In this document: in pieces, positions 1 to 9,612 of the stretch | Layout of the letters: the number at the start of each line of letters is the position of its first letter | How positions within the stretch are numbered: the first letter of the stretch is position 1 | Source of the DNA: Parashewanella spongiae | Lineage (GTDB): Bacteria; Pseudomonadota; Gammaproteobacteria; Enterobacterales; Shewanellaceae | NCBI RefSeq assembly: GCF_004358345.1 | Contig: NZ_CP037952.1 | Coordinates: 5,215,457 to 5,279,456, forward strand | DNA: 64,000 nucleotides | Direction of reading: 5' to 3' | Notes under the pieces: generated by a model | The model's input: only the letters and a program-made list of their open reading frames with translations | Database searches by the model: none | What the model was told of the DNA's origin: nothing | Made by a program: the position numbers and the translations under genes

Positions 1-1
1 C

Positions 2-556
2 AACGTCGCCATGGGACGAGCCGCAGACTTACTCGCCAAACTGCTGGATGTATATGTATTGCTGCCCATCCCCACTGTTAATGTACTAGAAGTCAGTGAG
101 CTAACTATGGCGTTAAAAGCCACAGAAGAAAACCAGCAAGTGTCGGCGTTGTGCCAAGGGTTTATTGGCGCAGGAATAGCAGGTGAAGCCCTGTTACTGT
201 TTCATGATTCTAGCTTTGAAGACATGGCCAAACTCATGGGGATCAAAAACCCAGATTCGAGCCAAGCAGAAATTGAAGTACTCATCGATACCGGTAATGT
301 ACTGATTGGCGCCTTTTTAAATGGTATTTCTGCACAACTTGATATGCCCTTTAATCAGAGCCACCCTGTGGTGCTTGGTCGCCATTGTACCGTCAACGAG
401 CTCATCCATGATAATGCCGAAAAGTGGCAACGCACGCTGGCGATGGAGATCAATTATCGGATTAAAGATCACAACATTCAATGTGATCTATTAATGCTGT
501 TTACTGAAGAATCAATGCCAACTTTAACAAATAAAATAAGCTACTTAATTGACTGA
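2..556 (+). CDS. CheC/CheX-like chemotaxis phosphatase, 5' end outside window
   Basis: The reading frame is open to the left edge, so the gene starts upstream. CheC-type phosphatases carry two copies of an E-x2-N-x3-G helix. The first visible residues (NVAMGRAADLL) fit the second half of copy 1. Copy 2 is LIDTGNVLIGAFLNG near residue 95, where the usual Glu is replaced by Asp. Such proteins dephosphorylate CheY-like receiver domains in the cytoplasm. The gene ends 14 bp before a diguanylate cyclase on the same strand, so the pair is probably co-transcribed and a response regulator could lie upstream. The family assignment is fairly secure; activity is inferred because of the Glu-to-Asp change and the missing N-terminus. 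Confidence 0.7.
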   Translation, partial: NVAMGRAADLLAKLLDVYVLLPIPTVNVLEVSELTMALKATEENQQVSALCQGFIGAGIAGEALLLFHDSSFEDMAKLMGIKNPDSSQAEIEVLIDTGNVLIGAFLNGISAQLDMPFNQSHPVVLGRHCTVNELIHDNAEKWQRTLAMEINYRIKDHNIQCDLLMLFTEESMPTLTNKISYLID

Positions 557-570
557 CCGAGCAACTGCCA

Positions 571-1554
571 ATGTCTGATAACACTCATCATTTAAGCGAA
601 TTCCACTGGCTGATTGAAATGGTTCAAACCATTGAAGTCGGTATCGTGGTGCTGGATCGCAATTATAATATAAAACTGTGGAATGGTTTCATGGAAAACC
701 ACAGTGGCGTTTCGCCCAATATTTTAAAAGACCAAAATTTATTTCAACATTTTGCTGATTTAGATACCGAATGGCTGAAGAAAAAAATGGAATCGGTTTT
801 TTTACTCAAAAACCGTGCTTTCATCAGTTGGGAGCAGCGACCTTTTGTATTTTGCTTTAAAAATTATCGCCCAATCACTGGTCGCGCCGCGCATATGTAC
901 CAGAATGTCACTTTGCAACCTTTGGTATCTTTAACCGGTGAAGTCAGCCACATTAGCATGATCATTTATGATGTCACCGATATTGCAATGAATAAATTGC
1001 AGCTCAATAATGTTAACCAAACGCTCGAACATTTATCCCAAACCGATGAACTCACTCAGCTAAATAACCGTCGCCATTGGCAACATTGTATGGAACGTGA
1101 GTATGAGCGGTTCAGCCGCTACAACACAGCTTCCAGCTTAGTGATGTTAGACATCGATCATTTTAAGAGTATTAATGATCGTTTTGGCCATCAGATCGGT
1201 GATGTCGTGATTCAGCGCGTCGCCCATATGTTAAGCCAATCATTGCGCGAAACCGATTGCGCGGGGCGTTACGGTGGCGAAGAATTTGCAGTGGTATTAG
1301 CTAATACCAACAGCAAAGACGCGATAAGTTTTACTGAACGATTAAGAAAACGAGTTGAACAGGTTGAGTTTATGGCTGACGACGATGTGTTTCGTGTCAC
1401 CGTTAGCTTTGGTATCTGTGACTTAAACGATGATATTAAAGACAGTATTAGTTGGCTCTCATTCGCCGATAAAGCGCTTTATCGAGCCAAACTTAATGGC
1501 CGAAATCGCAGTGTGATATACCGCGATATCAGCGGAGATGAAAAGTTACATTAA
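571..1554 (+). CDS. PAS-GGDEF diguanylate cyclase
   Basis: Residues about 10-130 resemble a PAS sensor fold (VGIVVLDRNYNIKLWN). Residues about 160-315 form a GGDEF domain with an intact GGEEF active-site loop. An RETD inhibitory I-site lies exactly five residues before the loop, so c-di-GMP product feedback is expected. The enzyme condenses two GTP to c-di-GMP, which usually shifts cells from motility to attachment. No signal peptide or membrane segment is seen, so it should be cytoplasmic. It follows a CheC-like phosphatase by 14 bp, which suggests a link between receiver signalling and c-di-GMP. The ligand of the PAS domain cannot be told from sequence. Confidence 0.9.
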   Translation: MSDNTHHLSEFHWLIEMVQTIEVGIVVLDRNYNIKLWNGFMENHSGVSPNILKDQNLFQHFADLDTEWLKKKMESVFLLKNRAFISWEQRPFVFCFKNYRPITGRAAHMYQNVTLQPLVSLTGEVSHISMIIYDVTDIAMNKLQLNNVNQTLEHLSQTDELTQLNNRRHWQHCMEREYERFSRYNTASSLVMLDIDHFKSINDRFGHQIGDVVIQRVAHMLSQSLRETDCAGRYGGEEFAVVLANTNSKDAISFTERLRKRVEQVEFMADDDVFRVTVSFGICDLNDDIKDSISWLSFADKALYRAKLNGRNRSVIYRDISGDEKLH

Positions 1555-1568
1555 GGGGTGTTGTCTTA

Positions 1569-1882
1569 GGGTCTGTTGATCTTTCAGGATTAAATTTTGT
1601 GCTATTTGAGCATTTATCTGTTCAAGGCGTGAGCAGTGATGCTTAGCCATCTAAGTGAGCTGGTCACAACACAGAACAGTGAATGCTCAAAAGCATCGAA
1701 AAAAGAGAGAGCGTAAATTGGTCGCTCTTTCTAAATAAAAGGTGCTGCGTTATCGTTTTCTTATTTGGAAACGAAGTAACGACAGTTTTGTATGTCGATA
1801 ATAACCAAACCTCACAAACTCTACCTTGCATAAAATAACCAATTTATCGCTGCAAAAACAATCACGAAAGATCAACAGACCC
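1569..1882 (+). mobile_element. MITE family A, copy A1
   Basis: This 314-bp non-coding element ends in inverted repeats (GGGTCTGTTGATCTTTC and its complement). It is flanked by TA on both sides (1567-1568 and 1883-1884), as expected for TA-targeting IS630/Tc1-mariner-type mobility. A full-length inverted copy of the same size lies at 12128-12441, and others at 28252-28336 (partial) and 45884-46145. It contains the hairpin module at 1780-1797. Its right end forms the stop codon of rraB. No transposase is encoded. Confidence 0.85.
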
Positions 1883-2271
1883 TAATGTAATGTTTCTTTT
1901 TGTTCGGCTTCAACATCGTCACCAATAAAGTAAGTACCCCAACCTTCATATTCTACTTTTTGTTTTGTGGCTAGCTGCAACAGTTGCTCGCACGCTTTGT
2001 CGAGCAACTCAAGATCTAATCTATGATTTGAAACGGCATCAAAACAATAAACAACACGACCATCTTCTAATTCAAGTTCTTCAGCATCATTCACTTCATA
2101 ACCCAATTTAAACGCTTCAACCGCGACCTTTTCAAGGCGATCAAAATTATGAGATACAAAGTGGTGTTCAATAATATACTCAGCATCAGGCTCAGAGCCA
2201 TCGGCCAATAATTCACTCACAATCAAGCGATTCTCTTCGCGTTGCTCTTGTATCTGTTGCTCAATAGACAT
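1882..2271 (-). CDS. rraB: Regulator of ribonuclease E activity B
   Basis: The 129-residue protein matches E. coli RraB through most of its length ([36 protein letters not shown]). RraB binds the C-terminal scaffold of RNase E in the cytoplasm and alters degradosome composition and mRNA decay. The long acidic tail of the E. coli protein is mostly missing: the frame ends in a TAG made of the flanking TA and the first G of MITE A1. This suggests the insertion fixed or shortened the C-terminus, although length varies naturally in the family. The core fold looks intact. The gene is transcribed alone, facing repeat-filled DNA upstream. Confidence 0.92.
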   Translation of the reverse strand: MSIEQQIQEQREENRLIVSELLADGSEPDAEYIIEHHFVSHNFDRLEKVAVEAFKLGYEVNDAEELELEDGRVVYCFDAVSNHRLDLELLDKACEQLLQLATKQKVEYEGWGTYFIGDDVEAEQKETLH

Positions 2272-2380
2272 GGGTTACACTCCATTTAAAATTCGAAGTT
2301 GATTTTACACTAAAATAATGGGCAATTAAGCCAAATGCCAAAAATTATCTGTGGGTAGTTTTAGGCTCATATTCAGTTAA

Positions 2381-2688
2381 TACCAATTACAGTAATTAAT
2401 CTCTCACTCAGTAAGAGCTAAGGGTTTTCAGTACAAGGCTGTATTTCGAAGTACTATCTGAATAACTCAAGAGCATGCAACGCAGTAATGGAAGCCTTTA
2501 GCCTTGCCCTTAGGGAGCTTGTATGCCCTCACTTTGATTTATAAAGAATACTTCACAAAATTTTCTCAACGTAGCAATGTAATAACGACAGTTTTGTATG
2601 TCGGTAATAACTATGTTTTCACCAATTTCGTTAGTAATTTGTGCGCATACATAGCTCTGAGTTGAGTATTTAATTACTGTAATTGGTA
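2381..2688 (+). mobile_element. MITE family B, copy B1
   Basis: This 308-bp non-coding element has near-perfect terminal inverted repeats (TACCAATTACAGTAATTAA and complement) and TAA on both sides (2378-2380 and 2689-2691). Related copies are at 14934-15280 and, inverted and interrupted, at 58285-58838. It carries the hairpin module at 2586-2603, which the 58-kb copy lacks. Confidence 0.82.
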
Positions 2689-2801
2689 TAACTTGTCATA
2701 CAAGCGATTGATGCGTCATTAATAGCAATCCCTTTGGGTAAAATATTAGTTTGTCTTTGATTCAGCTTGCAATGACAAATGCAAAATAATAATGAGTAAG
2801 T

Positions 2802-2978
2802 GATCTAGCAATTTAGAAAGTACCAATCTTTGTCATATCAGCGAAGGCTGGTATTCAGTGGTTTTGTAGAAAAAGCAAAGGCACTAGACTACCGACATAC
2901 AAAACTGTCGTTACTTCGTTTCCAGTCTGCGCTGGAGTGACGAGAACTCATCGGTATACTTTCTTTCGCAACTTTCCT
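2802..2978 (+). repeat. Repeat family F, copy F1
   Basis: This 177-bp repeat is near-identical to 37515-37692. A rearranged inverted copy is at 28166-28358. Part of it resembles widespread REP-like text (CGCGAAGGCTGG, GGAGTGACGAGAACTC). It contains the hairpin module in reverse orientation at 2893-2910. Apart from B1 and F1, the 2272-3028 gap shows no gene. Confidence 0.7.
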
Positions 2979-3028
2979 AAAAATCCATAAACAACATAAA
3001 AGCTCAACAGCCTTTATTTAGCATTATT

Positions 3029-3757
3029 TTAACGTTTATTTGAAGATAACTTATCGGCTTCTACATTTAAATCATTCAATTTTACTTTCATGATTTCGAA
3101 AACGTTATCGGCCAATGTTCTCGCATCAGACTTGGTTAAGGATTGAGTCTCAATCGGCGCCAGCATTTCAATTATGACCGTACCGTTATTCCAACGGTTC
3201 AAGTTAATATTATTTTGTGAACTGGCTACGACTGGAATGACCGGCGCATTGGCGGCGATTGCGGTATGAAATGCACCTGATTTTAATGGCAATAAACCTC
3301 GCCCACGTGAGCGCGTACCTTCAGGGAAAATCCATACCGATAAACGATTTTTTTTCATTTTTTCAGCAACCGCGGCCATAGTACTGACTGCACGGTGACG
3401 ATTACTTCGATTAATTAAAATATTTCCAGAAAGCCAATAGATCTGTCCAAAAAGCGGCATCCAGGCTAAGCTTTTTTTCCCAAGGCTTACAGTCCCTTTT
3501 GGTACAGCGGCAGTATGGGTAAAAATATCATAATTATTCTGATGGTTGGCCACATAAACATTTGGCCCTTCGTAATGCTTTTTAGGCAGGCGTAGCACCA
3601 GTTTTATCCCGAGGATGGGACAAACCTTAGAAAATATCTGCGCTAAAACGTGAACATTATCTCGATGCCTAGGTCGCACCACACAAAAAACCATGCTAAA
3701 GACAAACAACAAAGCCAGCAATACTGCCAATATTAAACAACGAATAACTAATAACAC
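3029..3757 (-). CDS. plsC: 1-acyl-sn-glycerol-3-phosphate acyltransferase
   Basis: The protein carries the acyltransferase signatures: the HX4D box within NHQNNYD, the RSNR block, and FPEGTRS. It acylates lysophosphatidic acid to phosphatidic acid at the inner membrane, a core step of phospholipid synthesis. An N-terminal hydrophobic segment anchors it. The reading frame is open to an ATG at 3811. I prefer the GTG at 3757 because GGAGT lies seven bases before it and the resulting 242 residues match the E. coli enzyme (245). The family call is secure; the start is moderately so. Confidence 0.9.
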   Translation of the reverse strand: MLLVIRCLILAVLLALLFVFSMVFCVVRPRHRDNVHVLAQIFSKVCPILGIKLVLRLPKKHYEGPNVYVANHQNNYDIFTHTAAVPKGTVSLGKKSLAWMPLFGQIYWLSGNILINRSNRHRAVSTMAAVAEKMKKNRLSVWIFPEGTRSRGRGLLPLKSGAFHTAIAANAPVIPVVASSQNNINLNRWNNGTVIIEMLAPIETQSLTKSDARTLADNVFEIMKVKLNDLNVEADKLSSNKR

Positions 3758-3837
3758 AAACTGACTCCAATAAAAAACCGACGCCAGTATACTGCAATTG
3801 ATCCACGGCATCAGTAAAAAACACTTTGGTAGTTAAA

Positions 3838-4099
3838 CCTAAATAAATCGGTTGAACGCACAATTTAACTTTAATCTATTGAAGTTAAATACAAAGTTAA
3901 ACAACCCGAATTCACCCATCAGGTAAGTGCTGAACATTCATATACTTACCAAAATCACCGCTAGCTGCGTTATAAGTTTTGCAAGTAGAAACGAAGTAAC
4001 GACTGTTTTGTATGTCGGTAACCATTACTTGCTGCTATTCATGCCTTGCTATCAGTAATTTTTCTGCGTATATGAACGCTCCCAACCGATTTATTTAGG
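3838..4099 (+). mobile_element. MITE family D, copy D1
   Basis: This 262-bp element has terminal inverted repeats CCTAAATAAATCGGTTGA and complement. It is flanked by perfect TTAAA duplications (3833-3837 and 4100-4104). The hairpin module (one base variant) is at 4000-4017. The ends resemble those of family C, so both probably use the same transposase, which is not in this window. It lies 89 bp upstream of the U-box-like gene. Confidence 0.85.
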
Positions 4100-4188
4100 T
4101 TAAATCAAAATTAACCTTCATTTTCTTGCTTAGCCTCTAACGCAAGAATACTCTTACACAAATATCAAAACCAATTAATGAAATTGTC

Positions 4189-5211
4189 ATGTCAAATGAA
4201 ATCAGCTTGCTTTCTTATCAAGAGGTTAAAGCCACTTATTTGCAAAGAATTCAAGAACAAGGTATCGAAGCGACGCTAGGTAACATGACAGTAAATGGCA
4301 AACATTATGCTGTTATCAAATGCTCACCAAACCTTGATGTGTTTGAAAGCCAATTGAAGGCTGTTGACTATGATCACACTTCAATTGCCAATGTTTTAGC
4401 TAAGTGGTGCAAAATAATTTTCGGAAACGAAGATCCAAGGATTAAAACTCAGCTATCAGTTTTTTTTAACCTCCCAGAAATAAAGTCAGAAGCACGGCTG
4501 AAAGAAGCTGAATATCAGGCTCGAATTGCTGTACAACAGCGAACCACAAGCACTCTTTACGTCGAAATGATAGACGTACCCGCAGTTGAATTTTCAAATG
4601 AAGAATTAAATCATACCATTGACCTCGAATCATTAGGAATAACATCAAGCACACTCTCAGAAGAGGAGTTAACTGAAGATGATGAGTTAACTGTAGATGA
4701 GGATGAAATAAATTTTAGTGCTTTTCCTATTTATCAATTACCTGCTTTATTAACAATGTTGGACGATTTGCCGTTGTTTGTCTTCAAGATACTGCGGACT
4801 TTATCCCCAAAAGAAAAAGAAGCATTAGATACTATAGTTAATCTAAGTGATATTGAAGAACAAGTGAGAACCCTGATTGCTGATCCACAAACGGCAGCGC
4901 AAAGGCAAGTGAGCAATCATTATATCAGTATCTTGGTAAAAGCCATCGATGAACTCCCCTTACCTAAGTCAGAGTATTCAGCGGCTTTTCCAAATTGCCC
5001 AATCAGCTTTGAGTCACTCACATTAGAAAACGCTATGGAATTGAATTGTCGAGGTGTTTGGAAACCCATATCACGAGACAGCATAAAAAGCGTGATAACT
5101 AAAAAACCAATCAACCCACTCAACAATGATCTATTAGATACAAGCGACTTTCGCCAATTCAGTTCACCCTATCAATCAGACAGCAACGAGACTCATACCA
5201 CCAGCACTTAG
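4189..5211 (+). CDS. Orphan protein with U-box-like C-terminus
   Basis: I do not recognise residues 1-260. They include a very acidic stretch (about 155-180) and predicted helices, with no signal peptide or membrane segment. Residues about 270-320 read CPISFESL, then PISRDSIKSVI, then PINPLNNDLL. This spacing resembles the U-box of bacterial E3 ubiquitin ligase effectors such as NleG, which lack zinc ligands and end in a Pro-Leu-x-x motif. If real, the protein would act in a eukaryotic host cell. It sits alone between two independent family D MITEs (D1 upstream, D3 four bases after the stop), which fits horizontally gained cargo. Function is inference; a generic helical protein is the alternative. 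Confidence 0.55.
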   Translation: MSNEISLLSYQEVKATYLQRIQEQGIEATLGNMTVNGKHYAVIKCSPNLDVFESQLKAVDYDHTSIANVLAKWCKIIFGNEDPRIKTQLSVFFNLPEIKSEARLKEAEYQARIAVQQRTTSTLYVEMIDVPAVEFSNEELNHTIDLESLGITSSTLSEEELTEDDELTVDEDEINFSAFPIYQLPALLTMLDDLPLFVFKILRTLSPKEKEALDTIVNLSDIEEQVRTLIADPQTAAQRQVSNHYISILVKAIDELPLPKSEYSAAFPNCPISFESLTLENAMELNCRGVWKPISRDSIKSVITKKPINPLNNDLLDTSDFRQFSSPYQSDSNETHTTST

Positions 5212-5219
5212 TCATTGAA

Positions 5220-5510
5220 TCTAAATAAATCGGTTGAACGCACAATTTAACTGACACTGCGCACATAGAATAGTTATGAGTTTAAGGTTAAATAAGAAAT
5301 CACTTTTTATCTATGCTTTACTTAAAATTAACCGATATGAACATTTTTACAACGCGAAAATGAGTAACCATTCATTAATTTTGGGTTTTTAATAGATGTG
5401 CTCAATGTCAGATTTAACTTTAATCTTTGAAGTTAAATACTAAATTAAACAACCCGAATTCACCCATCAGGTGAGTACTGAACATTTATATACTTGCCAA
5501 TTTACTTAGG
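5220..5510 (+). mobile_element. MITE family D, copy D3, with nested element
   Basis: The ends match D1 (TCTAAATAAATCGGTTGA at the left, ACTTAGG at the right), and TTGAA duplications flank it (5215-5219 and 5511-5515). The right half, including the hairpin-module region, is deleted. A different 161-bp element (5251-5411) is inserted after the first 31 bases. D1 and D3 each have their own target duplications, so they are separate insertions rather than ends of one transposon. Confidence 0.75.
5251..5411. mobile_element. Small element G nested in D3
   Basis: This 161-bp insert begins CTGACACTGCGCACAT and ends with the imperfect complement ATGTGCTCAATGTCAG. ATTTAA is duplicated on both sides (5245-5250 and 5412-5417). 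The uninterrupted sequence is seen in D1 and D2. It encodes nothing obvious and no second copy is in the window. Confidence 0.6.
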
Positions 5511-5522
5511 TTGAAAATACGA

Positions 5523-7070
5523 TTACTTTAGCCCAAGTCGTTTTGCCAAGCGATGCAAATTACCAGGATCCAATTTAAGATCTCGTGCTGTGGCGGCCCA
5601 ATTATTTTTATTACCTGTTAACACTTGGTGAATATAATCGGATTGAAACTCATCCACAGCTTGCTTTAAACTCAACCCTTTCACAATTTTTGTAGAAGCT
5701 TGTGTAGTACCGACTTGCTGCGAGTTGTCAGTAACAGATTCACTGAAATCAAAATGTTGCGCTTTAATGGTGCAGAGTTCACTTTCTGATTGAGCTCGAG
5801 CAATAATTCCGGCGCGATGAATTGCATGATCGAGTTCGCGTACATTTCCTGGCCAGCCATATTGATTAATGAGCATTAATGCACTGGAGCTTAACTTCAG
5901 GTGCTTTAGACCCAATTTCTGACGGTAGCGTTCAACAAAAAAGCCTGACAATAAGGTGATGTCACCATTTCGTTCACGCAGCGGCGGCACCAATATAGGA
6001 AACACACTTAACCTATGATACAAATCGGCACGAAAACGGCCTTCCATCACTTCTGTTTTCAGCTCTTTATTGGTCGCGGCAATAATGCGAACATCCACTT
6101 GTTGACTACGATCGTCACCAATTTTTTGAATATCGCCATATTGCAATACTCGCAATAACTTGGCTTGTAGCGATAATGGTAACTCACCTATTTCGTCAAG
6201 AAATAAGGTGCCGTTATCGGCCATCTCAAACTTGCCTTTTCGATGACTGATGGCTCCTGTAAATGCGCCTTTAACATGACCAAACAACTCGCTTTCGGCG
6301 ACACTTTCAGGCAGTGCCGCACAATTTAGGTACACTAACAGCTGCCCGCTACGGCGTGACTTTTTATGTACCGCTCGGGCGACTAACTCTTTGCCAGTTC
6401 CCGTCTCACCCGTGATCAAGACATTCAAATCACTATTCGCTACTACTGCGACTTCTTGATTCAAGCTGAGCATGGCTCGCGACTGACCGACCATTTCAGA
6501 ATCTGCTTCATGATCTACGTGCTCATCATCATTAGCATTACCAGCGTGATCTTGCACAGCTCGTTGCTCTAATCGTTCAATCATTAAGGCATTATTCAGT
6601 GACACGGCTGCAATTGCGCTTAAACTACGTAACTCAAAATCACTGAATTGATCGAACTGCTCAGGATCAAAGCCATCAATGGTTACCGCACCAATTAATC
6701 GTTCATTGGCAAACAAAGGCAAACCAATACAAGCGTGAACTTTAAGCTCCTCACCTTGATTAGGGATTAACCCGTCATAAGGATCGTCTAAATCGCTGTC
6801 TGCCGGAAAACGAACCACATCACCAGCACGAGCGATTGCTTCTAACCTTGGATGTTCAGCCAAGACAAATCGACGTCCAATGACATCATCATGTAAACCA
6901 TTTATAGCTAAAGGTGTAAAAAATTGCCCGTGATAAGACAAAAGTGCGGCCGCATCGCAATGGAGATTTTGCCTAATGGTGTCCAGTAAACGTGAAAATC
7001 GATCACGATTCGCCAGTCCAGAGGTGATGTCTAACGCAATACGAGTGAGATCAGATTGACTCAGTGCCAT
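5523..7070 (-). CDS. norR: Nitric oxide reductase transcriptional activator NorR
   Basis: Domain order is that of NorR: an N-terminal GAF domain that senses NO through a non-haem iron (residues about 1-175), then a sigma-54 AAA+ domain with Walker A GETGTGKE, the sigma-contact loop GAFTGA and Walker B FLDEIGE. A Fis-type helix-turn-helix ends the protein. NorR binds upstream enhancers and activates sigma-54 RNA polymerase when NO is present. The frame is open to an ATG at 7106, but the ATG at 7070 has a good AGGAAG site and aligns with the start of E. coli NorR. It lies downstream of its likely target norB on the same strand, separated by a terminator, so it probably has its own promoter. Confidence 0.93.
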   Translation of the reverse strand: MALSQSDLTRIALDITSGLANRDRFSRLLDTIRQNLHCDAAALLSYHGQFFTPLAINGLHDDVIGRRFVLAEHPRLEAIARAGDVVRFPADSDLDDPYDGLIPNQGEELKVHACIGLPLFANERLIGAVTIDGFDPEQFDQFSDFELRSLSAIAAVSLNNALMIERLEQRAVQDHAGNANDDEHVDHEADSEMVGQSRAMLSLNQEVAVVANSDLNVLITGETGTGKELVARAVHKKSRRSGQLLVYLNCAALPESVAESELFGHVKGAFTGAISHRKGKFEMADNGTLFLDEIGELPLSLQAKLLRVLQYGDIQKIGDDRSQQVDVRIIAATNKELKTEVMEGRFRADLYHRLSVFPILVPPLRERNGDITLLSGFFVERYRQKLGLKHLKLSSSALMLINQYGWPGNVRELDHAIHRAGIIARAQSESELCTIKAQHFDFSESVTDNSQQVGTTQASTKIVKGLSLKQAVDEFQSDYIHQVLTGNKNNWAATARDLKLDPGNLHRLAKRLGLK

Positions 7071-7198
7071 CGTAGCTTCCTCATTGGTATGAGACGGTGT
7101 GAACATAAAACAAATTCTCCTAAATACCGCGATGATCGCAGTGTCACTTGAACAAGAGTCACTTTAACACTCTGAGAATTTGTAAAATTTGATCCACA

Positions 7199-7224
7199 TT
7201 AAAAAAGGAGCCCATAAGGGCTCC
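7199..7224 (-). terminator. Rho-independent terminator after norB
   Basis: On the minus strand GGAGCCC-TTAT-GGGCTCC is followed by TTTTTT. It lies 38 bp after the norB stop and before norR. Confidence 0.88.
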
Positions 7225-7261
7225 TAAATATTCCTAACGTCTATCGATAAAAGTAATCGTT

Positions 7262-9520
7262 TTAAGCCGTTTTAGGAGCAGTGATTGCTTTTTTGATTAA
7301 ATCAAACAAGAACACACCAATGAACAAACCACCTGCTGCAAATATCACATCACCAACAGTACGTAACCATACTAAGTTTTCAACAGCCGCGCTGTGAATA
7401 ACTTCTGGTGAACGCGCAAACCAGTAACCATTTTCAATTACTGCGAAGAACTGGATCAGACCCATTGGTAGCAATGACATGAATACCATAGCCGCTAGAC
7501 CAATGTTCAAACTCCAGAATGCTTTCTTCAGCAAACCGTCATTCCAAAGTAAATTACCTGTTAGGCCACGGATACAGAATAACATCAAGCCGATACCTAA
7601 CATGCCATATACACCCATGAATGCTGCGTGACCATGAGTAGCCGTCAAGTTAAGACCTTGAACAAAATATAATGAGATTGGTGGATTAATAAGGAAACCT
7701 AACATACCGGCACCCACTAAGTTCCAGAACGCTGTTGCCACGAAGAACATAATCGCCCAGTGATAACGCTCCATCCACGGACTTGCTTTACGCATACGAT
7801 ATGTTTCAACCGCTTCGAAACCAATTAGAGCTAAAGGTACCACTTCAAGTGCTGAGAACATCGCGCCCCACGCAATCACTGATGTTGGTGCACCAGTAAA
7901 ATAAAGGTGATGCAAAGTACCAATCAAACCGCCAGTTAAGAAAATGACCGTAGCGAATAACACGGCACTATTGGCACTACGTCCACGGATAAGACCAAGA
8001 CGCACAAGCATTAAGGCAATTACCGAAGTAGCAAACGTTTCAAAGAAACCTTCTACCCATAAGTGAACCACCCACCAGCGCCAGTATTCAGCAATCGCTA
8101 AGTTGGTGTGCTTGCCCATGAACAGACCTGCACCATAGAACAGACCGATAGCCACACAAGAAGCGTATAGGATCCAGATAACAGGACGCATTTCGCCTTG
8201 CTCTTTTAATGCCGGACGAATCGATGCAGTAACTAATGCCAACCAAATTAACAGTCCACCTAGAAGCAATACCTGCCATACGCGACCTAAGTCTATGTAT
8301 TCATAACCCTGATGACCAAATAGGAAGTTCATGTCTAGGTCAAAGTACTGTTGTACCCCTAACCATTCACCAGCCATAGATCCCAGTACTACAACAACCA
8401 ATGCAACCCATAACACATTCACACCAATGCGTTGGAATTTCGGTTCATAACCAGACAAGGCCGGAGCAATGTAAAGACCTGTTCCTAACCACGCCGTTGC
8501 AATCCAGAATACCGCAAGCTGGGTATGCCAAGTACGAGTGACTGAATACGGTAGAATTTCTGCTAATGGGAAGCCATAAAAATCTTGTCCTTCGACAGCG
8601 TAGTGAGCGGTGATACTGCCCAAGAAAATCTGCAGTAAAAATAGGCCAATCGCAGTGACAAAATACTTATACACCGCTTTTTGTGATTTCGTTGGCTTAT
8701 TTTTAAATAAAGGATCTTGTTTAGCAGGAGTTGGTAATTCGTCGTGCTTACAACTGGCGTGATGCCAAATTAATGCACCCACACCTGCAATTAAAAATAC
8801 AATACTGAGCACTGACCATACGACGTTATCTGAAGTTGGTTTGTTACCTAACTGTGGATCAAACGGCCAGTTGTTGGTGAAAGTGTAATCTTCACCTTCG
8901 CGTTCAGTAATCGCCGCCCATGCACCCCAAAATAAGAATGCATTTAATTGTTCACGACGAGCAAGATCAGGCACAGTGCCTTCTTTCATTGCATATTGCT
9001 CACGTAAGCTCGAAAGTTTAGGGTCGCTACCAAACAATGACAAATAATGATCTGAAACCACTTTAATCGCGGCTACGCGAGTTTCCGAAAGTGCCACATG
9101 GATAGTGCCATCACTGTTTTCTGTGATGGTATTCTTACGAATATCTTCACGTAACAGTTGTTCTAAACCAGCTTGTTTTTCAGTGGTTATCTTTGCAAAT
9201 TCAACGCCATATTGCTGCTGTGCAACAATGTCTAGCCAAGCTTGCGCTTCACGATGTAGCCAGTCAGCTGTCCAATCTGGTGCCACGTATGAACCGTGTC
9301 CCCACACTGAGCCTAATTGATGTCCACCCATTGAACGCCAAACAAGTTGACCTTGCTCAACGTCTTTACCGCTGAACACAACATCACCATTGGTGCTGGC
9401 GTATTGCGTCGCGATAGGCGGTTTAGTTTGATAAATCTCACTACCCAAACTGAGTAGTACCGTAAATGATGCCACTAACACCATAAGCAGTGCGATGGCG
9501 GTAATTTTCTGTTTGCTCAT
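7262..9520 (-). CDS. norB: Quinol-dependent nitric oxide reductase (qNOR)
   Basis: This single-subunit qNOR (NorZ type, 752 residues) reduces NO to N2O at the inner membrane with electrons from quinol. The N-terminal periplasmic part (residues about 30-215) stands in for NorC but lacks the haem c motif. About a dozen membrane segments follow, with conserved haem/iron histidines (WHTQLAVFWIA, HLWVEGFFE, THGHAAFMG). The open frame runs to an ATG at 9619. I place the start at 9520 because AGGGG precedes it and a sigma-54 promoter lies at 9567-9584, inside the longer frame. It probably serves NO detoxification, since no denitrification genes surround it and norR lies next door. Confidence 0.93.
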   Translation of the reverse strand: MSKQKITAIALLMVLVASFTVLLSLGSEIYQTKPPIATQYASTNGDVVFSGKDVEQGQLVWRSMGGHQLGSVWGHGSYVAPDWTADWLHREAQAWLDIVAQQQYGVEFAKITTEKQAGLEQLLREDIRKNTITENSDGTIHVALSETRVAAIKVVSDHYLSLFGSDPKLSSLREQYAMKEGTVPDLARREQLNAFLFWGAWAAITEREGEDYTFTNNWPFDPQLGNKPTSDNVVWSVLSIVFLIAGVGALIWHHASCKHDELPTPAKQDPLFKNKPTKSQKAVYKYFVTAIGLFLLQIFLGSITAHYAVEGQDFYGFPLAEILPYSVTRTWHTQLAVFWIATAWLGTGLYIAPALSGYEPKFQRIGVNVLWVALVVVVLGSMAGEWLGVQQYFDLDMNFLFGHQGYEYIDLGRVWQVLLLGGLLIWLALVTASIRPALKEQGEMRPVIWILYASCVAIGLFYGAGLFMGKHTNLAIAEYWRWWVVHLWVEGFFETFATSVIALMLVRLGLIRGRSANSAVLFATVIFLTGGLIGTLHHLYFTGAPTSVIAWGAMFSALEVVPLALIGFEAVETYRMRKASPWMERYHWAIMFFVATAFWNLVGAGMLGFLINPPISLYFVQGLNLTATHGHAAFMGVYGMLGIGLMLFCIRGLTGNLLWNDGLLKKAFWSLNIGLAAMVFMSLLPMGLIQFFAVIENGYWFARSPEVIHSAAVENLVWLRTVGDVIFAAGGLFIGVFLFDLIKKAITAPKTA

Positions 9521-9566
9521 ACAAGCCCCTTGCGTCACAGTTTCCCAAAAGCGATTACCGCCACTA

Positions 9567-9584
9567 TTGCGGCTTTCGTGCCAA
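9567..9584 (-). promoter_or_regulatory. Sigma-54 promoter of norB
   Basis: On the minus strand TTGGCACGAAAGCCGCAA matches the -24 (TGGCAC) and -12 (GC) elements with correct spacing. Transcription would start near 9555, about 35 bases before the chosen norB start. NorR is a sigma-54 activator, so the match is functionally consistent. Confidence 0.8.
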
Positions 9585-9612
9585 CATTGTAACCAGCTGT
9601 TTTTCAATGTAA

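Noticed and set aside
4104-5219. Composite transposon made of D1 and D3 around the U-box gene
   Set aside because: Each MITE has its own different target duplication (TTAAA and TTGAA), so they inserted separately.
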